From Bin87 sp965220505 (GTDB lineage Bacteria; Chloroflexota; Dehalococcoidia; Lucifugimonadales; UBA3495): a DNA stretch of 64,000 nt. The translations under genes and the position numbers were made by a program. Below are positions 1 through 8,002 of the stretch, in pieces. Where the stretch lies: contig CBDCQE010000003.1 of NCBI GenBank assembly GCA_965220505.1, forward strand, positions 806,001 to 870,000, written 5' to 3'. Numbering within the stretch: position 1 is the first letter of the stretch; the number at the start of each line of letters is the position of its first letter. Under the pieces are notes generated by a model. That model was given only the letters and a program-made list of their open reading frames with translations, did not search any database and was not told the origin of the DNA.

Positions 1-1015
1 TTTTTCTCCGCGTTGGTTCCTCTCCACCACGCGCCAGTGTCAAATACAGTTCTGCCCAACTGACCGTCATCCGGACCTCAAAGACCAACAGCGAGTAAGG
101 CCATCCATCCAATTGGAGCTCTTTGTACTGCTCCCACTCAGCAGACACGAAACGTGCGTAGGGCCGATCGCTGCGAGCCGGTTTCCAAAGTGACTGCTGA
201 TCGATGGCATCACGAATCATCCAGAATCCCTCGGTCAAGTAGTTGGGCTTGTAGTCCTCCTGATGTTTGATTATCAAATCTATGGCCTTCTGGTGCTTGC
301 GGTAGATCCGTCGAGCCAGTGCGTGGACGTCGTTGCTGACTTCGGGCACGATGTTCCTCCTTAGCGTGGTGGCATACTGGCGCAGGAACGCCGATACGTC
401 CTCATTATTTGCAGTGCCATTCGCGGCCTCAATGGTCTGCTCGACCAGCCGAAGGATAGCCGTATAGCTCATTTGTTGCCAATGTCCATGCTCGCCAGGG
501 TTGTCAGGCTCCTCGCCCCGGCGGGTAAGGAACACAAGGTGAATCTGATGGCCCGGATACTCTCCCGCCAGAACGCTGCGATACCATGCCAGTTGATCTC
601 CGCTCTCGCCGGACCAGACCTTGTTTTCAACTGCGCACAAGAAGCGGGCGTTCTCGTTGCATATCAGGATATCCAGCCGACCTGATTCCCCATCCCGTTC
701 CAAGTAATGCTCACGCCCTATTGTCGTGCTCAGTTGGTCCGTCGAACGTATCGCGCGGTATGCGCCACTCGCAGCCAAAAATCCTTGTAGGAAACGGGCA
801 CCCAGCCCGTGGCTGCCTTTGGGATCCAGCAACCAAGCCAGAAAGTTGGAATGGAATTCTTCGGAACCATCCAGTCTCAGTACATCGAAGAGGTCAACTT
901 CACCTTCTCGCCGGTTCAACATTTCCTTGAGGCGGTCAAGGTCTTGGCCGTCCGCGTCAAGGCGTTGCAACGCCAAGATTACTTCTTGATCCTCGTCAAG
1001 GTTATCAGTGCCCAT
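1..1015 (-). CDS. PD-(D/E)XK nuclease family protein (3' end cut by window)
   Basis: The reading frame runs from ATG at 1015 to the left edge without a stop, giving about 338 visible codons. Residues 53-65 (E, HS, FLAWLLDP) match the N-terminal signature of the PDDEXK_4 type. The nuclease core follows with GRLDILI (D115) and AVENKVW (E130, K132), the D...ExK metal site. The tail (FVSAEW, then WPYSLLVFE) resembles the start of a fragment at 31882-32409, so both belong to one family. Proteins of this family are often found as accessory or defence-island genes, but their substrate is generally unknown. No restriction or methylase partner is visible inside the window, and what lies beyond the left edge cannot be seen. 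Function beyond a probable nuclease fold is not claimed. Confidence 0.75.
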   Translation of the reverse strand, partial: MGTDNLDEDQEVILALQRLDADGQDLDRLKEMLNRREGEVDLFDVLRLDGSEEFHSNFLAWLLDPKGSHGLGARFLQGFLAASGAYRAIRSTDQLSTTIGREHYLERDGESGRLDILICNENARFLCAVENKVWSGESGDQLAWYRSVLAGEYPGHQIHLVFLTRRGEEPDNPGEHGHWQQMSYTAILRLVEQTIEAANGTANNEDVSAFLRQYATTLRRNIVPEVSNDVHALARRIYRKHQKAIDLIIKHQEDYKPNYLTEGFWMIRDAIDQQSLWKPARSDRPYARFVSAEWEQYKELQLDGWPYSLLVFEVRMTVSWAELYLTLARGGEEPTRRK

Positions 1016-1056
1016 GTTCGTCTCCCCCGTTCCGGTCCGTTCCACGAGCCAACACC

Positions 1057-1944
1057 CTATGACTTCTGCCGCGGATGCCGCGCCAGGAAGTCGTCGGCGA
1101 TCTCCTCAAACGTGACGAACCGCACGCCGTCATGGGCCCGAATGTACTCGATGATGCGCTCCAGCATCAGCAGCACCTGCGGGCGGCCGCTGACGTCCGG
1201 GTGGATGGTTATCGGGAAGACCGCGTCGTCGTACTCCCGGTAGACCCAGTCGAACTGGTCCCGCCACATCTCCTCGATGTCCCGGGGATTGACGAACCCG
1301 TGGCTGTTGGGCGACTTCTTGATGAACATCATCGGGGGCAGGTCGTCCAGGTACCAGTTGGCCGGTATCTCCACCAGGTCGGTCTCCTGGCCGCGCTCCA
1401 GGGCGTGCATCCAGTAATCGGCCGGCATGGCGAAGTCGATCTTGGTCCACTTGTCGCCGACGCGCACGTAGTAGCACTCGAAGTCCTTGTGCATCAGGCT
1501 GTGGTCGTACTTGATGCCGTGCTTCAGCAGCAACTCGTTGGTGACATGGCTGAACTCCCACCACGGCGCGACGTACCCACGGGGGCGTTGCCCGGAGAGC
1601 TCGGTGATGAGGTCGATACAGCGCAGGAGCACCGCCTCCTCCTGCTCCGGCGACATGGATATGGGGTTCTCGTGGGAGTACCCGTGCATGCCCACCTCGT
1701 GGCCCTGTTCGACGATCATGCGGCACTCGTCGGGAAAGGTCTCGATGGAGTGGCCCGGGATGAACCAGCTGGTCTTGATGCCCAGCCGTTCGAAGAGCTT
1801 CAGCAGGCGCGGGGTGCCGACCTCGCCGGCGAACAAGCCCCGGGAGATGTCGTCCGGCGAGTCCTCGCCTCCGTAGGACCCCAACCAACCGCCCACGGCG
1901 TCCAGGTCAACTCCAATCGCGCACAGGATTTGTTTATCGGGCAT
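1057..1944 (-). CDS. polysaccharide deacetylase family protein (PuuE-like)
   Basis: This 295-residue protein has the NodB-type metal-dependent amidohydrolase pattern. An early Asp pair lies in VDLDAVG (D13, D15), the HGYSHENP motif supplies metal histidines H87 and H91, and APWWE at 126-130 and a late TIHPDVSGRP block complete the fold. There is no signal peptide, so it is probably cytoplasmic. Cytoplasmic relatives of this length often act on small amides such as allantoin-type or N-acyl compounds rather than on cell-wall polysaccharide. The substrate here is unknown. It lies downstream of a terminator (2024-2053), so it is likely transcribed on its own. The family call is firm; the substrate is not. 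Confidence 0.85.
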   Translation of the reverse strand: MPDKQILCAIGVDLDAVGGWLGSYGGEDSPDDISRGLFAGEVGTPRLLKLFERLGIKTSWFIPGHSIETFPDECRMIVEQGHEVGMHGYSHENPISMSPEQEEAVLLRCIDLITELSGQRPRGYVAPWWEFSHVTNELLLKHGIKYDHSLMHKDFECYYVRVGDKWTKIDFAMPADYWMHALERGQETDLVEIPANWYLDDLPPMMFIKKSPNSHGFVNPRDIEEMWRDQFDWVYREYDDAVFPITIHPDVSGRPQVLLMLERIIEYIRAHDGVRFVTFEEIADDFLARHPRQKS

Positions 1945-2023
1945 GGCGCTAATCTCCTTGGCAGGGCGTGCTCACGGTACGAAGACGTGGGGCGTATAGT
2001 ACCCGAAACCGAGCCAGTTGATA

Positions 2024-2053
2024 CAACAAAATGAGGGCGACCGCCGGTCGCCC
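2024..2053 (-). terminator. rho-independent terminator after the 2082-2771 gene pair
   Basis: Read on the minus strand, an 8-bp perfect GC-rich stem (GGGCGACC with loop GGC and GGTCGCCC) at 2035-2053 is followed by a T-rich tail TCATTTTGTTG. It sits 28 bases past the stop of the gene ending at 2082 and separates that pair from the deacetylase gene. Confidence 0.65.
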
Positions 2054-2081
2054 CCAGGGATTCCATCGGCCGGGAGGTCGG

Positions 2082-2345
2082 TCAGTCTCCGGACAGGTCC
2101 CCGCTCTCCGGGGCGACCGGAACCGCAGGCTCCGTCATTTGCGGGGGCGGCGGGGCCGGCCGACGCGACGGTTGCGGACGGCTGGCCTCGGCTTCGGCCG
2201 CCAGCTTGGCCATGATCAGCGTGGTCAGTTCGCCCCGCATGGGGTCGGCCGCCACGTTGCATCCGGCGAACACCTCAAACCCCGGCGATAGCTCGTCAAT
2301 CATGCGACGCACGCGAGTGCTGCCGTGGCGGGAGGCGATCAGCAT
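2082..2345 (-). CDS. small hypothetical protein, proline-rich C-terminus
   Basis: This 87-residue open frame begins 9 bases after the stop of the coiled-coil gene (2355-2771) and is followed by a good terminator, so the two form a likely two-gene unit. The N-terminal half contains FEVFAGCNVAADP. The rest is low-complexity, rich in Pro, Ala and Glu, and ends in an acidic tail. No family is recognised. There is no strong ribosome site before the ATG, which leaves translational coupling as the likely route. The operon position and terminator support it being real, but a 264-base frame in GC-rich DNA can occur by chance. Confidence 0.45.
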   Translation of the reverse strand: MLIASRHGSTRVRRMIDELSPGFEVFAGCNVAADPMRGELTTLIMAKLAAEAEASRPQPSRRPAPPPPQMTEPAVPVAPESGDLSGD

Positions 2346-2354
2346 CCGGATGGA

Positions 2355-2771
2355 CTAGGCGTCCCGCGGGATGACGGCGTCCTCGTCCTCCTGCTCGTGC
2401 TCCTCCATGGCCCGGTCCAGCTCGTCCTCGTAGTCCATGCGGTCAACGACGCTCAGCGCAGCGGTGGCCTCGCGACGGAAGGTATCGACCTCGCGCAGAG
2501 AGCGCGCCAGTTGGTTGACCAAGTTGGCGGCGTTGGCGATCAGGTCCGGTAGCTGTCTTTGCGATTCCGCCGCCAAATCCAGGGCAAGGCGGGCGTTTTC
2601 GATTGCTTCCTTGCGGTGGTTTTCCCGCTCTTCGATGCGTTGGAGCAGGCTGACCTGCTCCCGCAGCGTGGGCGCCTCGGATGCCAGCGTCTCCAGCCGT
2701 TCCATGTAGCTGGCTGCCTCTTCCGCCTTGCGCAGGCGCTGGGCTAATTCGTGTGCGCGTTCGTCTGGCAT
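2355..2771 (-). CDS. coiled-coil hypothetical protein
   Basis: This 138-residue protein is almost wholly charged alpha-helix, with regular heptads of Leu/Ala/Ile from about residue 10 to 110 (for example LREQVSLLQRIEEREN) and a very acidic end (EDELDRAMEEHEQEDED). There is no signal peptide or membrane segment. The composition indicates an extended coiled coil, perhaps a structural or adaptor protein. No homologue is recognised. It is the first gene of a two-gene unit with the frame at 2082-2345 and is transcribed divergently from the leader and stress-protein unit starting near 3028. Confidence 0.6.
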   Translation of the reverse strand: MPDERAHELAQRLRKAEEAASYMERLETLASEAPTLREQVSLLQRIEERENHRKEAIENARLALDLAAESQRQLPDLIANAANLVNQLARSLREVDTFRREATAALSVVDRMDYEDELDRAMEEHEQEDEDAVIPRDA

Positions 2772-3027
2772 GGTTGGTTCCTACCTCTACCCAATGGGCT
2801 CCGAATGTCGAGCCGGTGATATTAGAAACGGCCCGGGTCGGCAGCGAGTTGTGCGAAGCAACAGGCGAGGTGCTGCCGTTCCCGGTGACAGGTGCGTTAT
2901 AGCAAAGGGCAAGCCGATAACGAGACGTGCATTGTTGACGTGTTTGCGGGAATTTTGAGAAATCGGCCAGTATTGCTACATCGGATGCTGATTATCTAGA
3001 CGTCTGAATTGAGCCGCCGTGGGGGGG

Positions 3028-3056
3028 TTGACAAGTATCGCCAAACCATATACTCT
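3028..3056 (+). promoter_or_regulatory. sigma-70-like promoter before the structured leader
   Basis: A perfect -35 box TTGACA lies at 3028-3033. Two -10 candidates follow: TATACT at 3049-3054 (15-base spacer) or TACTCT at 3051-3056 (17-base spacer). It points at the structured leader and the stress-protein gene at 3431. The nearest gene on the other side is divergent. Confidence 0.5.
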
Positions 3057-3060
3057 GTAT

Positions 3061-3330
3061 TCAAGGTGCCGGGGTTGGAATCGGAAACCCCGCCCACCAA
3101 AGCCCGACGGAAACACCGTCGTCATCACAGGAGGTAGGAAGTGGTTTCTCTGATCACGAGGCACCACAAGTGGCATTTCCCGTGTCAGGTCCCTGTCGGT
3201 GGCGTAGCGGCGATCCGATAGTCGCACCAACTGACAGGGACGAGAGACAGGGTTGGGGGCATTAGGCCCCTGGCGCGCGAAGGCCAGGATCGGCGACGGT
3301 TCTGGCCTCGCTGATTTTGTCCGCCGCGCT
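3061..3330 (+). ncRNA. candidate structured leader RNA upstream of the stress-protein gene
   Basis: Between the promoter and the gene at 3431 lie about 270 bases with several consecutive inverted repeats. GGGGTT pairs with AACCCC near 3071-3091, and GACGG with CCGTC near 3106-3120. The 8-bp pair TCCCTGTC (3190-3197) and GACAGGGA (3233-3240) encloses GGTG/CACC. GGGGC/GCCCC lies near 3256-3270 and GGCCAG/CTGGCC near 3282-3307, followed by a moderately T-rich run. A strong AGGAGGT site also sits inside it (see the small frame at 3141). It matches no riboswitch or housekeeping RNA I can recognise. It could be a cis-regulatory leader or a stand-alone small RNA. This is pattern evidence only. Confidence 0.3.
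3141..3221 (+). CDS. possible 26-residue leader peptide
   Basis: A GTG codon at 3141 sits 5 bases after AGGAGGT (3129-3135), an ideal ribosome site, and opens a 26-codon frame ending TAG at 3219-3221. The peptide reads VVSLITRHHKWHF followed by PCQVPVGGVAAIR. Its 3' third overlaps the long stem starting at 3190, so ribosome position could alter folding as in attenuators. No strong codon run points to a specific amino acid signal. It could equally be chance, with AGGAGGT serving as an RNA structural element. Confidence 0.25.
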   Translation: MVSLITRHHKWHFPCQVPVGGVAAIR

Positions 3331-3430
3331 GATTTTTATCCGAGGGAACTCGCCGCCGCCCGAAGCGGCCAATGGTAAGATTGTCCCGGAATGCGATGGG
3401 CCCTGGCACGCACGGAGACTTGGCCACACC

Positions 3431-4390
3431 ATGTATTCGAAAGTTACCGTCCCCCTGGACGGCTCGGAATTGGCTCGACAGGCCCTGCCCTACGCCAAGT
3501 CGTTCTCCTCCGCGTTCTCGATTCCCATCGACCTGGTGAGAGCCGTGGACGGCGGGGCCCAGGATGCCATGCAGTACCTGGCCGGAGTGCGGGACGACCT
3601 GCGGGCGCAGGGTTTCGCCGCAACCGCAACCGCATTGTCCGGGCAGGCTGGTCCGGCCCTGGTCGACTGGGCGGGAGCCGACCCCGACGCACTCATCGTG
3701 ATATCCACCCACGGCCGGGGAGGCTTCGCGCGGTTGGCGCTGGGCAGCGTCACCGACCGGATCCTGCATACCGTGTCCAACCCGATGCTTGTCGTCAGAG
3801 CGGGCATGCCGGACGCGGACGCTGTCATGAGGACGGCGCTGGTCCCCCTGGACGGCTCAAAGCTGGCCGAGTTGTCGATCACGCACGCCGCCGCTCTGGC
3901 CGCCGCTTGGGGAGCGAAAGTCGAGCTCCTGCGCGTCACTACGTCGGCCGAGGCATTTCGCGGTCGGCTGGCAGACTCCGCGCGCGGCCGGACGGCCTTT
4001 GGCGATCCCACCGAGGCATTGGCCGGCGAATTTGCCCAGGCTGAAGACGAGGAGGCCGACGCCTACCTGGACCGAATGCGGCGCAGGCTGGCCCTGGATC
4101 ACCCCGGGGCCCGGCCGGTCCGCACGCTGCACCTGCAGCACGAGGACTCGGCCCAAGCCATCATCGAACGAGCGGATGCCGCCGGGACGCTGGTGGTGAT
4201 GACCACCCACGGCAGGAGCGGCATTGGTCGGATGGTGTTGGGCAGTGTCACTGACCAGGTGCTGCGCCACGGCCACGCGCCGGTGCTGGTGGTGCGGGAG
4301 CGCAACGAGCCGGGCGGCATCGGGCTGGAGGTTCCGGTCTCGCGGGGTTTTGCGGCTGGGACCGGAAACGCGGGGGCGCAGCCGGCGTAG
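3431..4390 (+). CDS. universal stress protein, tandem UspA domains
   Basis: The chosen start at 3431 begins MYSKVTVPLDGSE, the usual first strand of a Usp domain. An upstream in-frame extension to 3317 has no domain character. The 319-residue protein contains two UspA domains. The first carries THGRGGFARLALGS and the second THGRSGIGRMVLGS, both fitting the G-2x-G-9x-G-S ATP-binding signature, and each ends in the typical VLVVR strand. Both halves therefore look able to bind ATP. Such proteins are soluble and help cells through starvation, oxidative or redox stress. It is a lone gene behind a long structured leader (3028-3330) and converges on the P450 gene. Confidence 0.9.
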   Translation: MYSKVTVPLDGSELARQALPYAKSFSSAFSIPIDLVRAVDGGAQDAMQYLAGVRDDLRAQGFAATATALSGQAGPALVDWAGADPDALIVISTHGRGGFARLALGSVTDRILHTVSNPMLVVRAGMPDADAVMRTALVPLDGSKLAELSITHAAALAAAWGAKVELLRVTTSAEAFRGRLADSARGRTAFGDPTEALAGEFAQAEDEEADAYLDRMRRRLALDHPGARPVRTLHLQHEDSAQAIIERADAAGTLVVMTTHGRSGIGRMVLGSVTDQVLRHGHAPVLVVRERNEPGGIGLEVPVSRGFAAGTGNAGAQPA

Positions 4391-4413
4391 CGCCGAAGGG
4401 GAACGGCGCAGGT

Positions 4414-5811
4414 TCAGTTCCGCCGTTCCAGGAAAATGGGCATCCCACCCCTGGGCCGCAGTGACACCAGCGGCTGCAGCCGGACCTCGTGCCGCGAGTC
4501 GTGGCGCATCGACCATCGCTGCCCCAGGGTCGCCAGCAGCAGCATCGCTTCCATCCACGCGAAGCCCTCGCCGATACACAGGCGCGGCCCGCCCCCGAAG
4601 GGGTAGTAGGCGAACCGGTGCAGCCCGGCGCGGAACTCCGGCGTCCAGCGGTCGGGCCGGAACTCCAGCGGCTCGTCGAACCAGCGCGGGTCCCGGTGCA
4701 CGATCAACTGCGGCGCGCTCACGGCGGCGCCGGCCGGAATTTCCCAGCCGCCCAGCGTGATCGGCTCGAAGGTCATGCGCCCCGTGGTCCAGATGGGCGG
4801 GTAGAGCCGCATCGACTCCGTGAGCACCTGTTGCGTGAATGGCAGGTTGGCGAGATCGTCCGGCGTCGGGTCCCGCCGGCCCAGCACCTCGTCGATCTCC
4901 GCGTGGAACCGCGCCTGCACGTCGGGATGCGTGCCCAGCAGGTACCAGGTCCAGGTCATGGCAACGGCTGTGGTCTCGTGGCCGGCGGCGAACAGCGTGA
5001 TCACCTCATCCCGCAGTTGCTCGTCGGTCATCACCGCGTCTTCTGGATTATCGGCCTCCTCGTCCCGCACGTTCAGCAGCAGGGACAGCAGGTCGTCGCC
5101 CTCCAGGCCCGATTCCCGACGCTGGGCGATGAGGCCGTAGACGGTCTCGTCCAGATAGGCCAGCCCGTTGCGGAACCTGGTGGTGAACGGCACGGGCAGA
5201 CGGTGCAGCGCTTTGCGCAGCGACAACGGCATATTGCTCCGGGCGGTGATGTACTCGTTGCCCAGCTCGAAAGCCTCGCCGATCCGGCGCACGGCGTCGG
5301 GCAGGTCCAGCCCGAACAGGGTCTTGACCACGATGTGCAGCGTCAGTTCGCTCATCTCGTTGGCCATGTCGACCCGGGCCCCGTCCTGCCACCGTCCTTC
5401 GTGGCGGCGCCCGAAGTCGGTCATGATTTCGGCGTAACCGCCGATGCGCCGGTGGTTGAACTGGGGCTGCATCAGGCGACGTTGGCGCAGGTGCAGCGGG
5501 CCGTCGGACGTGACCAACCCGTTTCCCAGCAGGTAGCGCATGGTCGCGGTGAGCCAGCCCCGTCCCACCGACTGGTGGTTGGTGACGAAGAGTTCCTGCA
5601 CCAGGTCGGGATGGCTGACCAGGTACGCCAGGGCCGGCTTGACGGACAAAGTGGCCAGGTCGCCGTAGCCGGCGGTCTCCCGCATGAGCCCCACCGCGTC
5701 CTTGATGTACCGGAAAGACTGCCCGACCACGGGCAACTCCGGCGGCCCGGGCGGCAGCGAGGCCCGGTCGACGACCGGCCGAGGCGGGTATGCAACGGTG
5801 GGCGTGGCCAT
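4414..5811 (-). CDS. cytochrome P450
   Basis: Start ATG at 5811 is preceded 8 bases upstream by GGAGG; an in-frame ATG at 5832 adds seven residues but lacks such a site. The 465-residue enzyme has all P450 landmarks: the proline-rich LPPGPPELP hinge near the start, the I-helix oxygen-activation motif AGHETT (about 276-281), ExxR (ESMR, 332-335), and the heme loop FGGGPRLCIG with the Cys ligand at about 412. The AGHETT, FxPDRW and FGGG patterns resemble the CYP102/CYP110-type bacterial group that often hydroxylates fatty acids or hydrophobic chains. No ferredoxin or reductase gene is adjacent, so electrons must come from elsewhere. The substrate is unknown. Confidence 0.95.
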   Translation of the reverse strand: MATPTVAYPPRPVVDRASLPPGPPELPVVGQSFRYIKDAVGLMRETAGYGDLATLSVKPALAYLVSHPDLVQELFVTNHQSVGRGWLTATMRYLLGNGLVTSDGPLHLRQRRLMQPQFNHRRIGGYAEIMTDFGRRHEGRWQDGARVDMANEMSELTLHIVVKTLFGLDLPDAVRRIGEAFELGNEYITARSNMPLSLRKALHRLPVPFTTRFRNGLAYLDETVYGLIAQRRESGLEGDDLLSLLLNVRDEEADNPEDAVMTDEQLRDEVITLFAAGHETTAVAMTWTWYLLGTHPDVQARFHAEIDEVLGRRDPTPDDLANLPFTQQVLTESMRLYPPIWTTGRMTFEPITLGGWEIPAGAAVSAPQLIVHRDPRWFDEPLEFRPDRWTPEFRAGLHRFAYYPFGGGPRLCIGEGFAWMEAMLLLATLGQRWSMRHDSRHEVRLQPLVSLRPRGGMPIFLERRN

Positions 5812-5990
5812 GATCGTGTCCCTCCAATGCATTGAGGTACTTCAATTGTCGCACCGCCCGCCCAGCGCGGCAAACGGCTGTCGATCACCCACCACCCGCA
5901 CGGCCAGCGGCGTCCGCAGTCCCAGCAACCAATCTGGAGGGCCGGCTAATGCCCCGCCGACCCCAGGGCGCTATCCAGGCCCGAGATGGC

Positions 5991-6230
5991 TCAGGCGGAC
6001 GCAGCCCGCCGCCGCCGGAAAGTCTCCACCAACGCAGTGGCAATCGTCGCAACGGACACAATGCCGATGGTGAACGGCGCCGTCATCATGGCCGTCAGCA
6101 CCCACGCCTCCGGATACACGCCGGCGATCATCACGCCGAAGCCCCGCACGACGGCGCCAAAGACCGCGATTGCGGCTAGGGCCGCAACCCCGCCAATTGC
6201 CACGCGCAGCGTCCAACGATAGCGGTTCAT
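5991..6230 (-). CDS. small membrane protein, unknown
   Basis: This 79-residue protein is predominantly hydrophobic. One membrane span covers about residues 10-33 (Ala/Val/Ile-rich), a short loop with YPEAW follows, and a second span covers about residues 42-68. The C-terminus is basic (FRRRR). The N-terminal MNRYRW and Arg-rich tail suggest both ends face the cytoplasm. No family is recognised. It is isolated: a gene-poor stretch lies upstream and the P450 gene downstream on the same strand. The two clean membrane segments make it more likely real than most frames of this length. Confidence 0.5.
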   Translation of the reverse strand: MNRYRWTLRVAIGGVAALAAIAVFGAVVRGFGVMIAGVYPEAWVLTAMMTAPFTIGIVSVATIATALVETFRRRRAASA

Positions 6231-7165
6231 GATGCCCCCATACCAGTTGCGCGATTGCCGTATAGCCTCATCGGCTTAATGCGAGTTTAGCACTCGCGCA
6301 CGCCGATATACGGCGCTGTCGCACACGCGGATTGGGGCAGTTTGCAGCTTGGCCGACAGGAGGCGTCCGAGGGTTGGTCGCTGCGTGGCGAGCTGCGCGT
6401 CTTCGATAAAGCGGTGATTGATGCTCGCACCGACAGAGAACGGCAGACTCCGTTCAAAGTCTGTCGTTTTCACGGCGTTGTGCGACGGAATCCCCGGGCC
6501 CGTCTGGCGGAAGAGCAGTCGGAAGGTTTGCTTGCGGCCGCGTAGTTCGCCTCGGCGGAAAGTGACGGCACGGACGTTTTCGACTACTGGCGGGGAAAAC
6601 ACGCCTGTCGCGTTCGTCGTGTAGCGTCCGCACCGTGGGCGGGCATCACGCAAGCGCACGCTTCCCGCCCGAATTATCCCCAGCGGTGCCATCCGCTGGG
6701 TACCTTCATTTTACCCTATAGAACCGGGCACGACATTGGCCCGATGCTCTGATGTTCGTTTACTTCGTTGCCCGTCAAGTTGGCCGTATTCATTGGAACT
6801 TGTCGCTTGGGTCATGCTCAGCCCGGTACGCCCCATTTGCCAGGACAGGTCTTTCGCCGGGGCAGGAACATATTCTGCGCGGCGCTTTTACGGACGTCTG
6901 TAGCTGCGATTCAGGCCAGCGGATCTGCGCCCAATGACCGGCTGTTTCAGGGCGATTCTAGGCAAAATCCTCAATTCGCTTTCCGTAGTTTAATTTACGA
7001 AAAATCATCGTAGATGACCAATCCACTAGGGATCCGTCACGGCCATTTTTGAAAAGGCTGTTTTGAGCTGTCCTACCATGAGCGCGGGAATCATGAGGCC
7101 GTTCTCGCGTCAGGCGTGTTCGCAGGGACAGTTCACCGCCATTCGGTGTCGTACCGATTGGGTAC
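6231..7165. other. gene-poor stretch with hairpins and one doubtful frame
   Basis: No confident gene lies here. A 138-codon minus frame at 6276-6692 has an odd composition (many Arg, no recognisable fold) and is left unassigned. Two adjacent inverted repeats occur: GGGCGGG/CCCGCCC (6637-6643 with 6664-6670) and CCCAGCGG/CCGCTGGG (6679-6686 with 6693-6700, 6-base loop). The second is followed on the plus strand by a T-rich run, so it may act as a terminator. A further hairpin of GGCAGAC with GTCTGTC lies near 6442-6464. The section 6960-7030 is AT-rich compared with its surroundings. It could be a decayed mobile element, but nothing identifiable remains. Confidence 0.4.
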
Positions 7166-7498
7166 CTACTCGCAGTCTATGAAAGCAACCAAGAACCGTT
7201 TTTGGAATTCGGGACCCATCCCCGCAACGACATGCAGCATAATTTCTCCTGAACTGTAATGGTCCCTCAATTCATCCCATGCGCAGGAGCAATGCCGCCG
7301 CGAAACAGACGCCCCCAAGTTTGTGGCTGCACCCAGACATCGGGTGACGAAATCCTCCCTCCGTGTATTATCCTGGGTCGAGGATTTGTCCCACATCCCA
7401 ATTGCAGCAACCACCGCCAGTGCCAAACACAGATACACGATAATCATGTACCAGCGGGTCCACGGGTTTCTGCGGCTGGATGTTCGTTCGGCATCCAA
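7166..7498 (-). CDS. single-span membrane protein with C-x-C domain
   Basis: This 110-residue protein has a basic N-terminus, one membrane span at about residues 17-34 (MIIVYLCLALAVVAAIGMW) and an outer domain of about 70 residues. The outer domain carries four cysteines: FVTRCL, the pair HCSCAWDEL, and a final FIDCE. From memory, a small secreted or anchored domain with a C-x-C ... E ... Y pattern of this kind is scattered among many bacteria with no known function, and the cysteines probably form disulfides. The gene stands alone between the gene-poor stretch and a small unknown gene. Confidence 0.55.
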   Translation of the reverse strand: MDAERTSSRRNPWTRWYMIIVYLCLALAVVAAIGMWDKSSTQDNTRREDFVTRCLGAATNLGASVSRRHCSCAWDELRDHYSSGEIMLHVVAGMGPEFQKRFLVAFIDCE

Positions 7499-7531
7499 CT
7501 TCTCGTCCCTATAGTAGCGGGAATTTCGTTG

Positions 7532-7825
7532 TCATGCTGCGGTCAACGGCTGGTCATCGTAGCTGATTGCCGGAGGCCTGGCGAAGCCCATCTCCAGGAA
7601 ACGGTCCCACGTCGCGGAGTGGAAATCGATCAGCGACCGCGGGTCCAGCGGGCGCCGGTCGGTTTTGAACGATACGAAGATGACGCTCATCTCCTCGTCG
7701 TTGTCGTCGAGAAAGGTATCGCCGCTGATCTGGGTGAAGACGATGTCGTCGCCCAGGTACTTGGGCAGCTCAGCCTGAATGAAGTCTGCGGCCTGAGCTA
7801 TTTTGACGTTGCTGACGTCCGTCAT
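7532..7825 (-). CDS. small acidic hypothetical protein
   Basis: This 97-residue soluble protein contains alternating hydrophobic strands and an acidic loop (GDTFLDDNDEEMSVIFVSF), suggesting a compact alpha/beta fold. There is no signal peptide or membrane span. The regular secondary-structure pattern and low Arg content fit a real protein better than a shadow frame. The start lies about 177 bases downstream of the Gfo/Idh gene on the same strand, with no evident terminator between them, so cotranscription is possible. No family is recognised. Confidence 0.5.
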   Translation of the reverse strand: MTDVSNVKIAQAADFIQAELPKYLGDDIVFTQISGDTFLDDNDEEMSVIFVSFKTDRRPLDPRSLIDFHSATWDRFLEMGFARPPAISYDDQPLTAA

Positions 7826-8002
7826 TCGGGTCTCCGTTCGGGTGTTGCTCGATGAGGTTAGCCCAGCCAGCTTTCGCCCGTCAATTGGAAGATGTCATCC
7901 GTGGTCGTCCGGCCTTGGCCGCGAGCAACGGCAAAAAACCTTTGCACAGGGAGCGCCGCCTGACCAGCGCTCCGTAGTTCATGACCCGCCCAGCAACGCC
8001 AC

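Noticed and set aside
3061..3095. tRNA-like GTTCAAG...GGAATC stretch
   Set aside because: No acceptor or anticodon stem can be formed around it, so it is not a tRNA.
4489..5835. 448-codon plus-strand open frame
   Set aside because: Antisense of the P450 gene; no recognisable motif.
6276..6692. 138-codon minus-strand open frame
   Set aside because: Composition and lack of domain pattern make it unconvincing, and no ribosome site was seen; it is mentioned only in the gap entry.
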